Assembly (NCBI GenBank): GCA_036525185.1
Contig: DATDAW010000021.1
Coordinates: forward strand, 1-64,000
Direction of reading: 5' to 3'
DNA: 64,000 nt
DNA from: DATDAW01 sp036525185
Lineage (GTDB): Bacteria > Verrucomicrobiota > Verrucomicrobiia > Chthoniobacterales > DASVRZ01
The notes beneath the pieces are model-generated. The model was not told the DNA's origin. It made no database searches and saw nothing but the letters and a program-made list of their open reading frames with translations. Every line of letters starts with the position of its first letter. The stretch's first letter is position 1. A program made the position numbers and the translations under genes. Of this stretch, positions 7,257-16,100 are shown piece after piece.

Positions 7257-8348
7257 ATGTCATCCCCCATTCGGTCCGTTCCTTTTCAAGAAGGCGGGTT
7301 GCTCATTGCAATTCTTGTCCTCGGAATTCTCCTAACCATCTTCGGTGGTTCCGTAAAAGCTCCCAAATTCGAAACCGACGCCCAAGGCAAACGCGTCCGC
7401 GTCATGGAAGTCGACGCCAGTGGCCAGAAAGTGCCGGCATTTGAGACGCGCAATAAATTCTTCAACGCCAGGAGCCTCGCCAAACTCGCGAAGGACGCCA
7501 GTTTCGTGGCGATCATGGCCGTCGGAATGACGTTTGTCATCGTCTCCGGCGGCATCGATCTCTCCGTAGGCTCGACTTATGCCTTTGCCTCCGTGCTGGG
7601 GGCCGTCGTTTTCCGAAATACCGGAACCGACGGCAGCATGCTGCCCGGAATACTCGCCTGCCTTGGTGCGGGCGCCTTGGGCGGCTTTGCCAACGGTGCT
7701 ATGATCGTTTCCCTGCGCGTCCATCCGTTTATCATTACGCTGGGCACGATGGCTATTTACCGCGGCATCGCATTCGTCATAACGAAGGGACAATCCATCG
7801 GCGGTTTTCCGACATCGCTCCGCCGTTTTGTGGGTTATGAAATCAACGGTCTGAGCGTTGTGCCCCTGCTGGTAACCATAGTCGTGCTGATCCTTGGGGC
7901 GATTTACCTGACCCGAATGGCTGCCGGCCGGCAGATTTACGCCGTTGGCGGCAACGAACTCGCTACGCGCTACTCGGGTATCAGTGTCGAAAAAGTAAAG
8001 CTAACCGTCTTTTTCGTCTCCGGACTCACCGCCGGCATCGCTGCTTTGATGGCACTGGGTTACTATGGTGCAGCGTCTTCCGGCGACGGCCAGGGGTATG
8101 AGTTAAACGTGATTGCTGCAGCAGTCGTCGGTGGCGCCAGTCTCACGGGCGGAAAAGGCTCCGCGCTGGGCGCTGTTCTCGGCGCGTTAATTATTCAAAT
8201 GATCACCAGCGGCATCGATATCGTCGGCATCGACAAGAGTTACAGCCAAATCATCATCGGCGGCGTCGTGATTCTGGCAGTCGTTCTCGACCAACTCAAT
8301 GAACGCCTCGCCAAAGCGCGTCTATTGGCCCGCTCGGCGAAAGCCTAA
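7257..8348 (+). CDS. Sugar ABC transporter permease (RbsC family)
   Basis: The protein has 364 residues, using the ATG at 7257; an in-frame TTG at 7221 would add 12 residues. It belongs to the BPD_transp_2 permeases of ribose/xylose-type importers, with the IDLSVGS and AAVVGGASLTGGKG motifs and about eight to ten membrane segments. Between the first helix and the second there is an extra hydrophilic stretch (about residues 36-65 from this ATG) rich in charged residues, which is unusual for RbsC and is probably periplasmic. It is first in a permease, binding-protein, ATPase operon. Substrate is likely a monosaccharide or polyol. Confidence 0.9.
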   Translation: MSSPIRSVPFQEGGLLIAILVLGILLTIFGGSVKAPKFETDAQGKRVRVMEVDASGQKVPAFETRNKFFNARSLAKLAKDASFVAIMAVGMTFVIVSGGIDLSVGSTYAFASVLGAVVFRNTGTDGSMLPGILACLGAGALGGFANGAMIVSLRVHPFIITLGTMAIYRGIAFVITKGQSIGGFPTSLRRFVGYEINGLSVVPLLVTIVVLILGAIYLTRMAAGRQIYAVGGNELATRYSGISVEKVKLTVFFVSGLTAGIAALMALGYYGAASSGDGQGYELNVIAAAVVGGASLTGGKGSALGAVLGALIIQMITSGIDIVGIDKSYSQIIIGGVVILAVVLDQLNERLAKARLLARSAKA

Positions 8349-8421
8349 TTTCCTCGGGGAACCGCCAGGCACCCCCCAAGCCATTCTCCCACAAGAATAA
8401 CCCCCTCAAATCAACAGAACA

Positions 8422-9384
8422 ATGAAACGCATTCTTAGTACCCTAGCTGCTATGTTGGCAGCCACCGTCGCTTTGCCCAGCATCCTCCAGGCGGCCGAAA
8501 CCTATACCATCGGCCTCGTGGCGAAATCACAAAACAACCCCGTCTTTCAGGCGGCCCGAGTGGGCGCCGAAGACGCCGCCAAGGAGCTCGGCGCAAAACT
8601 CGGTGTCAACGTCAAGATCGATTGGCGCACGCCGAACGAAGAAGATCCGCAAAAACAGGCCGAAGCCATCGAACAACTCGTCCTCACCGGCGCAAGCGGC
8701 ATCGCCGTAAGTTGCTCCGACGCCAATAAGCTCACCGATGCCATCAACAACGCTGTCGACCAGGGCATCCCGGTTGCCACGTTCGACTCGGATGCACCAG
8801 CCAGCAAACGGTTCGTCACCTATGGTGTCGATGACGTCCAGTGCGGTCAGGAAACCATGAAAGCACTCGCGAGATACCTCGACGGAAAAGGTGTCGTCGC
8901 CATCCTCGCCGGCAACCAGAACGCGCCCAACCTCCAAAAGCGGGTCGCAGGCGCGAAAGAGGAAGCCAAGAAATATCCCGACATCACGATCAAGGATGTC
9001 TATTACCACAAGGAAACCCCGCAGGACGCCGCGGCGAAAGTCGAAGAAGTCACCCAGTCAAACCCCGACATCACCGGCTGGTGCATGATTGGCGGCTGGC
9101 CACTTTTCACCGATAACGCGCTGAAATGGGAACCGGGCGCCATCAAAGTCGTTGCTGTCGACGCTCTTCCCCTCCAGCTCGCTTATATCAAGAGCGGTCA
9201 CGTCCAGGAGCTTCTCGCCCAGCAATGCTATGAATGGGGCTATCGGTCCGTCGATCATTTGCTAAACAAAGTCGTCCTCAAGAAAGATCCTGCCGCAGTC
9301 GTCGATGTCAGTGCATTGATCCCGGTCACCAAGGAGAACGTGGACGAGTTTGGCAAGAACTGGGAAAAATGGCTGCGTAAGTAA
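8422..9384 (+). CDS. Periplasmic sugar-binding protein
   Basis: The protein has 320 residues with a signal peptide (cleavage near residue 25 after LQAA). The mature part is a type I periplasmic-binding protein of the ribose/LacI-like family (Peripla_BP_4): TIGLVAKSQNNPVF at the N-terminus, FDSDAP in the hinge region and a conserved IAVSCSDA strand. It would deliver the sugar to the permease encoded just upstream. The 73-nt spacer to the permease holds no obvious terminator. Exact sugar specificity cannot be inferred. Confidence 0.92.
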   Translation: MKRILSTLAAMLAATVALPSILQAAETYTIGLVAKSQNNPVFQAARVGAEDAAKELGAKLGVNVKIDWRTPNEEDPQKQAEAIEQLVLTGASGIAVSCSDANKLTDAINNAVDQGIPVATFDSDAPASKRFVTYGVDDVQCGQETMKALARYLDGKGVVAILAGNQNAPNLQKRVAGAKEEAKKYPDITIKDVYYHKETPQDAAAKVEEVTQSNPDITGWCMIGGWPLFTDNALKWEPGAIKVVAVDALPLQLAYIKSGHVQELLAQQCYEWGYRSVDHLLNKVVLKKDPAAVVDVSALIPVTKENVDEFGKNWEKWLRK

Positions 9385-9468
9385 GGCGCAAATCCAAGAC
9401 GTCTTGGGATCGCCGCAACGCCGTTGCCCGAGACGCGTTAAACAGCAGCTCAATCACCCTATCCGCCC

Positions 9469-10965
9469 ATGGCCTACCTCGCCTACAAAAACATCACCAA
9501 ACGTTTCCCCGGCGTCGTCGCTCTCAACAGCGTCAGTTTTGAGATCAAACAGGGTAGCTGCCACGCACTCATGGGCGAGAACGGGGCAGGCAAAAGCACT
9601 CTTGGCAAAATCCTCGCCGGTGTTTACAACGCCGACGAGGGTGAGGTCCTGCTCGAAGGGAAAGTGATCAACCCACCAAATCCCCTTGCCGCCCGCGCCC
9701 TCGGCATCGCCATCGTTCACCAGGAACTCGCTTTCTGCTCGAACATGACCATCGCTGAAAACCTTTGCCTCGGCGATATGCCGCGCACTGCCGGCTGGGT
9801 CAACAAAACGGAACTCCGAGATCGAGCCCGCGAGATGCTCGCCGAAGTCGGCGCAGATTTCGATGTCGATCAGCAAATCGCCAACCTGACGACCGGTCAG
9901 GAGCAAGTCGTCCAGATTGCCTCCGCGCTCGGCGTCAACGCGCGGATCGTCGTCATGGACGAACCGACCAGTTCTCTTTCCGTCGCCGAGAGCGAACTCC
10001 TGTTTGCTCTCCTCGCCAAGCTTAAGGAACGCGGAATCACCTTCATTTACGTGTCGCACCGCATGGAGGAAATTTTCCGGCTTTGCGATCACATCACCGT
10101 GCTGCGTGACGGTCAACACGTCCATACCTGCCCGGTGAAAGAAACGACGACCGAGGAAGTTATCCAGCGAATGGTCGGCCGGGCTGTCGGCCAATTTTCA
10201 CCCAAACACGTCCTGAACACACCTGGCAAAGAGGTGCTGCGCGTCGAAAATTTAAATTCACCGCGCAAATTCCAAAACATTAACTTCAATGTCCGTTCCG
10301 GGGAGATCGTTGGTTTTGCAGGCCTCGTCGGCGCCGGTCGCAGTGAAGTCGCGCAGGCTATCTTTGGACTCGATCCGCATGCCACCGGATCGGTGCTTGT
10401 CCATGGCAAACCCATCCCGCCAAAAAACGTTAAAGCAGCTCTCCGTGCAGGTGTCGGTCTTCTTCCCGAAGACCGCAAACGGCAGGGACTTGTCCTGACC
10501 ATGAATTGTCGGGAGAACACCTCGCTGGCCACGCTGCGCAGGCTCAGTCGCCTCGGTTTCGTCCGCCGCAAAGACGAGCAATCGCTTTCCCAAAAATACA
10601 AGGAACGGCTTCGCGTTAAAACCCCCTCGATGGAAGTCCTCATCGCCGGGCTCAGTGGCGGCAACCAACAAAAGGTCGCGCTCGCCAAATGGCTGGCTCG
10701 CGATTGCGACGTCCTCATCGTGGACGAACCCACGCGCGGCGTCGATGTCGGCGCCAAAGCGGAAATTCATCAACTTCTCGACGAACTAGCTTGCCAGGGC
10801 CTGGCAATTATTGTCATCTCCTCTGAACTTCCCGAAGTGATGAGTCTCAGTCGCCGTATTTTGGTCATGCGCGAAGGCAAAGTCGTAAAGGAGCTTAGGC
10901 ACACCGATTTTTCCCAACCCGTCCTCATGCGTTACATGGCAGGGCTGGGAGAGGAAAAAGCATAG
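9469..10965 (+). CDS. Sugar ABC transporter ATPase with two nucleotide-binding domains
   Basis: The protein has 498 residues, normal for RbsA/MglA/XylG. Domain 1 has Walker A GENGAGKST and Walker B VVMDEPTSSL; its signature is TTGQEQVVQIA rather than the usual LSxGxxQ. Domain 2 (from about residue 250) has the degenerate Walker A GLVGAGRSE typical for this family, the signature LSGGNQQKVALAKWL and Walker B VLIVDEPTRG. It energises uptake by the permease and binding protein upstream and closes the operon, which ends in a hairpin at 10979. Confidence 0.94.
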   Translation: MAYLAYKNITKRFPGVVALNSVSFEIKQGSCHALMGENGAGKSTLGKILAGVYNADEGEVLLEGKVINPPNPLAARALGIAIVHQELAFCSNMTIAENLCLGDMPRTAGWVNKTELRDRAREMLAEVGADFDVDQQIANLTTGQEQVVQIASALGVNARIVVMDEPTSSLSVAESELLFALLAKLKERGITFIYVSHRMEEIFRLCDHITVLRDGQHVHTCPVKETTTEEVIQRMVGRAVGQFSPKHVLNTPGKEVLRVENLNSPRKFQNINFNVRSGEIVGFAGLVGAGRSEVAQAIFGLDPHATGSVLVHGKPIPPKNVKAALRAGVGLLPEDRKRQGLVLTMNCRENTSLATLRRLSRLGFVRRKDEQSLSQKYKERLRVKTPSMEVLIAGLSGGNQQKVALAKWLARDCDVLIVDEPTRGVDVGAKAEIHQLLDELACQGLAIIVISSELPEVMSLSRRILVMREGKVVKELRHTDFSQPVLMRYMAGLGEEKA

Positions 10966-10978
10966 AGTTGCAGTACCC

Positions 10979-11029
10979 AGAATGCAGAACGGTAAACAGC
11001 CCCAGTTTCCGTTCTGCATTCTCTTTTTC
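10979..11029 (+). terminator. Likely terminator of the sugar transporter operon
   Basis: A perfect 14-bp inverted repeat (AGAATGCAGAACGG at 10979-10992, its complement at 11009-11022) around a 16-nt loop is followed by CTTTTTC. It begins 13 nt after the ATPase stop codon. Confidence 0.7.
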
Positions 11030-11048
11030 GGTCCGCATTCTGGTTTCA

Positions 11049-11090
11049 CTTCTGCTTTCTGCTCTCTGACCTCTCACTTCGCAGAATCTC
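11049..11090. repeat. Heptamer-phased tract after the transporter operon
   Basis: CTTCTGC, TTTCTGC, TCTCTGA, CCTCTCA, CTTCGCA and GAATCTC run in exact 7-nt phase. The tract holds the stop codon (11067) behind which an open, coding-like frame leads to the next gene. Confidence 0.6.
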
Positions 11091-11306
11091 CAAGGATTTC
11101 TTTGTTCCCGGAAGCCCGTTCTCGTCACTGCCGAAGTCAGCTTCGGCCCCGTTCAAGTTGTCAGCTTCAGCGGTTCGGCATTCGAACTCCTTGTCGGCGA
11201 CGAACGTTTACGTATCGAACCGGTTATCGCCGTCGACGGCACCGTCCTTCTCTGTGGCGAACAATTTGTCTGGGGAAAGCATTCAACTTCCGACTGCCTC
11301 CGTAAC
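11070..11306 (+). pseudogene. Coding-like leader without a start codon, in frame with the next gene
   Basis: In the frame of the gene at 11307 this stretch is open for 79 codons and reads like real protein (for example PVLVTAEVSFGPVQVV and ELLVGDERLRIEPVIAVDG), with C-rich third positions as in the neighbours. It has no ATG, GTG, TTG or CTG start. It may be the 5' part of the gene at 11307 after loss of its beginning, or the remnant of another gene. The rest of the gap up to the ATPase contains the terminator hairpin and the heptamer tract. Confidence 0.4.
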
Positions 11307-12152
11307 ATGAGAGCATCCCAGCCTTTCCCTCCCGCGCTGCCGGCATTTTCGCGTGCCTGCCGAAATGCTCTCCACACAATTCTTCTCGGTCTCTCGTTCT
11401 TCCCTGCCCTGCTTTTCGCAGCAGAGCTTCCGTCCTTGCGCCTAATGGATGCCAGCAGTGACCTGCCGACGTTGGCGTTTTATCGCGACCAGCCCGCCAC
11501 ATGCACGCTCAGCGCGACATTTCCACCTGGCCCAAATCCCGCCATCGTCGCGGACTTATGCATCCTGGCAAACCGGATCGCTGCCCCCATCCAAAAAGCG
11601 ATCGCCATCTTCCCAGAAATGCGCGAACCCACCGGCACGACACGGGTCACCGACCTGGAAATTCCACTTCCGGCAGTCGAAAAACCCACCCATTTTGTTC
11701 TCGTTTACCGCCAGGGCGACAAACGCATCGCCGTCCAAAAGATCGAAGTCGTTCCCGAGAAGTCTGGCGATTTTATCCGCGCGTTTCTGGCCGAACCCGA
11801 AGCAAAACGAACTCTCTCAGCTTTCGGCTTTGAGCCGGTTTTCCGCGGTTTTCTGAAAACCAACCAGCTCACGCACGACGACCTCGGCCCGGAACTGCCG
11901 GACCGCTTTGCCTCAGGCGCATTCCGTTACGACTCGGACGCTAAAAAACAGCTTTTTGGCCTCGTCACGGCCGCTCGAACGGTCGACGAAGCTCTGCTCA
12001 TTTTCGATCCCCAATCCAACAAACCACCGGGAATTTATATCCACGGCCGCATCGCTCTCGTCACGCTACCCATTTTTTCTCAACTCGGCACAGACCCGCG
12101 CGCCGAACGTACCCTCGTCGAAACTCTCGAAGTCCTGCTCTCCAACCCCTGA
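11307..12152 (+). CDS. Secreted protein of unknown function
   Basis: The protein has 281 residues. A hydrophobic stretch (residues 20-38, ending LLFAAE) looks like a signal peptide, giving an exported protein of about 243 residues. I recognise no domain. The mature part alternates beta-like segments (THFVLVYRQGDKRIAVQKIEVV) with an acidic-polar middle. It ends 7 nt before the CsgG-like gene and is surely cotranscribed with it, so a joint role in the envelope is likely. The frame is open for 79 codons upstream without a start codon, so the true N-terminus is uncertain. Confidence 0.65.
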   Translation: MRASQPFPPALPAFSRACRNALHTILLGLSFFPALLFAAELPSLRLMDASSDLPTLAFYRDQPATCTLSATFPPGPNPAIVADLCILANRIAAPIQKAIAIFPEMREPTGTTRVTDLEIPLPAVEKPTHFVLVYRQGDKRIAVQKIEVVPEKSGDFIRAFLAEPEAKRTLSAFGFEPVFRGFLKTNQLTHDDLGPELPDRFASGAFRYDSDAKKQLFGLVTAARTVDEALLIFDPQSNKPPGIYIHGRIALVTLPIFSQLGTDPRAERTLVETLEVLLSNP

Positions 12153-12159
12153 CTCAACA

Positions 12160-13077
12160 ATGAAAACACTCTCTCTCCTAACTTTTCTCCTCCTCGCCGC
12201 AATCGCTCGCGCCGAACCGCTCACCGCCGCCGTTTTCCCTTTCGACGCCTCCACGAAAGAACTACAAGCCCAGGGTATCGAAGCCGCCACGCTCCTCCAG
12301 GCCAACCTGTCTGCTTCACCCAATTTGATCCCTGTTGAACGCGCTCAAGTGGATACCATCCTCGGCGAGCTTGGCGTCGGCCTCTCTGGACTCACAGATC
12401 CAGCTACGACCGCCCAAGCTGGGAAACTTTTAGGAGCCAAAATCCTCATCACCGGACGCCTCATCGCCACGGGCAAAAGCCATATTCTCGTCGCCAAAAT
12501 CATCAGCACCGAAACAAGCCGCGTCTTTGGCGTCACCGCCCTCTTTGACAATCTCTCCGCAATGCCCTCCGCCACGGAGGATCTCGCCAAGAAAACCGAT
12601 GCCCTCATCACGCAGCACACCGCCGATTTGATTGCTAAAACTCCGACTCGCGACGACCACATTGCAGCCCTAAAAAAACTCGTCGAAGGCCGCACGGATC
12701 TTCCCGTGGTGCGCGTCGCCATCTCCGAGCAACATCTTGGACGCCCCGTCCTTGATCCCGCCGCTCAGACAGAAATCGAAAACATCCTCCAACAACTCGG
12801 TTTCCGTGTTCTCGCCAAACCCGATCCAAGCGAAGCGTACTTCATCGAAGGCGAGGCATTTAGCGAACCATCCGTCCGGCGTGGCGACCTGATCGGCTGC
12901 CGTTCCCGCATCGAAATCAAAATCACCAAACCCGGGTCTTCCGACCTCGTCCTCGCTGACCGCGAAAATACTTCCGCCGTCGACGTCGCCGAACACGTTG
13001 CCGGCAAACGCGCCCTCGAAAGCGGCGCCTTGAATCTGCTCGATCGCATCGTGCCCAAACTAGCCTCGGCCAAATAA
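12160..13077 (+). CDS. Secreted CsgG-like protein
   Basis: The protein has 305 residues with a signal peptide (cleavage after IARA, residue 18). Residues 20-160 resemble the alpha/beta core of CsgG/TolB-N-type proteins: an opening strand TAAVFPFDAS, a helix, then LIPVERAQVDTILGELG, GKLLGAKILITGRLIA and a later strand pair ILVAKIISTETSRV. Residues 185-300 look like a second, more divergent copy. CsgG forms the curli export pore, but isolated CsgG-like domains often serve other envelope roles, and no curli genes are here. It faces two large proteins with similar domains at 13128-21605. A longer opening from 11908 overlaps the previous gene and is not used. Confidence 0.7.
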   Translation: MKTLSLLTFLLLAAIARAEPLTAAVFPFDASTKELQAQGIEAATLLQANLSASPNLIPVERAQVDTILGELGVGLSGLTDPATTAQAGKLLGAKILITGRLIATGKSHILVAKIISTETSRVFGVTALFDNLSAMPSATEDLAKKTDALITQHTADLIAKTPTRDDHIAALKKLVEGRTDLPVVRVAISEQHLGRPVLDPAAQTEIENILQQLGFRVLAKPDPSEAYFIEGEAFSEPSVRRGDLIGCRSRIEIKITKPGSSDLVLADRENTSAVDVAEHVAGKRALESGALNLLDRIVPKLASAK

Positions 13078-13127
13078 CGAGCTCCTATTCACTACCGCTC
13101 CCAGTGCCGTCATCACGGGGTGCCCAC

Positions 13128-16100
13128 CTATTTCCGGATGTGGTTCCCCGCGCGGACATAGGCTTCGATTCTTTCCATCGGAACGAACCAGAATTTTTCC
13201 ACCCTTTCGTTGGGTCCTACCGGTGCGATCACGCAACCCAACGCGGTCATTGTCTGAATGCGCAAAACGGAAGGAAACTCCGTGTCGGACGCCCCTTTGA
13301 AAGCTTCATCCAGTTCCGGCGCATCCAACACGTCGAATGCCAATGCCATCGGCGGCGTGTCTTTTTTCCGTCTGACCTTGCGTATGGGGCAGTCGAGATC
13401 AATCCATCGATTTTTCGCAAAATAAGCGTTCCCCTTCCCCATAACGATTTCCTCGTAATGAACGCTGCAAAAGACCGGTTTCCAATCCCGTGCTCGAACA
13501 CGGGAGATCACCTGAGGAGCTAGATCCTTGTCGTCGAGCACCACAAAATTCCAGGCGGATCCGTTGCGCGTTCCCGCTAGATAACGGACGCGATTTATAA
13601 CCGTGCCTTCGTTCCGAGTCGCTTGAACGAGCAGCCTGGATCGTTCGGCATCCCACGCAAAATCGGAAATCGTAAACTCTTCCCCGTCCAGAAGATTGGT
13701 CGGGGGCACGCGGCGATTGCTTGCGATAATTTCCATTTTTCCTGTGACGGGATCGATTCTTCCCAGTGAACGCTTTTCGCGACGGTCGCCACCGCGCGGC
13801 CTGCCGCTGGTGTTGTAGGCGACGATCGCCTGATTTTGATCGTCGGTGTCGAGAGCCAACTGCCCTAGACGCAGATCAGTCAGTCCATGGACTCTTCCCG
13901 TGTCCATCGCCACCAGAATTGGCCCTGTCAGATAGCCTTGCGCCGGAATAACGACCGCGAGATTGCCAGATACGCGCACGTCGGCATCGAGAAAATTTTC
14001 TTCCGCCCCATCTGGCAACCGCCAGAATTTAGTCTCATTCGTCCATGGTTCGACGGAAAATAAAACGTTCGGCTGCCTGTGGTATCCCCTATTCTTCAAA
14101 TGCAGCTTCGTGCAAAAAATAACGCGCCCGTTCCGGAGAACGAAATTGCTATTAAACTCCACACTTTCGAGTTCTTCTCCCCTGGCCAAGGCGAGCCGGA
14201 CTTGATCCTTCCAGGGATTTTCGAGAACGATCACCGGTCTGTCGGCAGCTTCCGCCGTAACCTGGTACCGGGTTTTGATGCGCTCCATGGTCGCGGCCAC
14301 TTCGGCTTTGAACTTCTCCTGCTTCACCGGATCAGCAATGCCGCCGTCGGCATAGCGCAACAGAACACCGGCCATTTCCTCGGCTTGCGGCGCACGGAGC
14401 GAGGGAAGGAGGTATTCCGGTTTTTTTCCCGTCGGAACCCCGTTTTCATAAAGTTTACGAACAATCGGGTATGTCACCTCAAGCCACTCCTTCGACGGCC
14501 AGGCTCCAAAGTCACCCATCCCAGTGACATTGACGTTCGTCGCGAAATTCGGCTGGGCGAAGCGCAACGGATCCCATGCCATGACGTTGCGATCGTAGAA
14601 AGGCGATTGAAAGGTCGAAAACAGGCGCGCATCGCCGGACATCTGCGCCGACATCGTGGCAAACTGGCGGAATACTTCCTCCAATAGCTCCTGTTTTTTC
14701 GATCTCACCGTCTCCATACGCCAGCCGAGCCATGCTGCCGTGAGCCGCCGGGCAGGATCATCCGAGGTAACCAGCGCGGCTTGCACCGGCTCGATAAGTC
14801 CCTGCCAGTTGGCGCGTTGGGTGCTCGACGGAGCTCCGCCGCCCCACCACATGCTTCGCCAGCTTTCATGGGTGTGATCGAGCGCCAACAGGATGTATTC
14901 CAACGGCTGTCCGTAGAGCTCATCCTTCCCAGCCGGACTAGACTGCCGCAAACGTTCCCAGTTGGCGGCGAACTCCTCGTAAAGGGGAAGAAATTCCTGC
15001 GGCGTCTCGCTCCAGTAAGCAAGAGCTTCGCCCCAGACTGGCATCACCCGAAGCGCGGTCGCCGCGAATGCAGGCGGCGCATTTTTAGACGCGAGCTGAC
15101 GTGTGATATCGAGCGCCTGCTGTCGGATCGCGCTCATAAGCGGCATATTTTCCTGCTCACGGGTGAGGCGTTTCGGCGCTTCCAGAGTCGCCGTTGCCCA
15201 CGTCAGAACCTCCCGCACGATCGGCTGGAGCGACAAGCCGGCCTGAGCAGTTTCCGGGTCGAACCGTCTCGGATCGAGAGCCTCTCGCAGGTTGGTGAGC
15301 ACGGCGTTTGCCAGAAGCAGAACTTCTTTCGGCTCGAAATCGACGTACCACCAGTTGGGTTGAAGCGTGCCCGAGAACCAATCGGCGCTGCCGCTCACGC
15401 CGCCCCTGTTTAAAAGTTCCCCATGCATTTCTTTGAGAACTTCGACCCGGGCCTTGGTTCGCAGCAAAGCCACTTCGCAGGTTTGGCGGCCAAGGATCCA
15501 GCTCGCGTCCGCCGCCGACAGACAGGCGTTCCAGAGCTGCTGCGAGGCGAACCAGTGTGCTTCCTTGAGAAAAGCTTCGCTCTCGACCTGAGGATCCTTC
15601 GGCGCATTGACCTCCGGATTTTTCGCCTCCGCGACAATCGCAAGGACGATGCGGGATGCGAGTTGATCCGCGTCGCCGCCCTGGACTTCCACTGTTTTCT
15701 CTCCGTTGACCGACCGAATGGAGATCTTTGCTTTCAAGCCAGATTCTTCAAGGGCAAACGAGCCCTGCACCAGAAAACCTGCGCGTTTCACGTCGCCGGA
15801 CACACTCGTCAGCACGCCATCTCGCAGAGTGAGGTGTTCTCGCTCGGCTACAAAAACTGAGGGTATTCGCGTCAATTGTCGGACGACTTCGGCGGCAAGC
15901 CGTTTCTCCGTTCTCGTCGACGCTTCCGAAGCGAACTGCGCGCGAAAATCCAGCACCGCTACCGGCGTCCGCTCGCTGGCGAGTTTGCGCCGGTCCGCAT
16001 AATACTGGAGAAGAAAATCGCTGAGGCCATTGGTCCATTCCTGGAGATTTCTCAACGGCCATGGCAGCTTCTCCGCGAAAACGAGAACGCCTGTCTCCAC

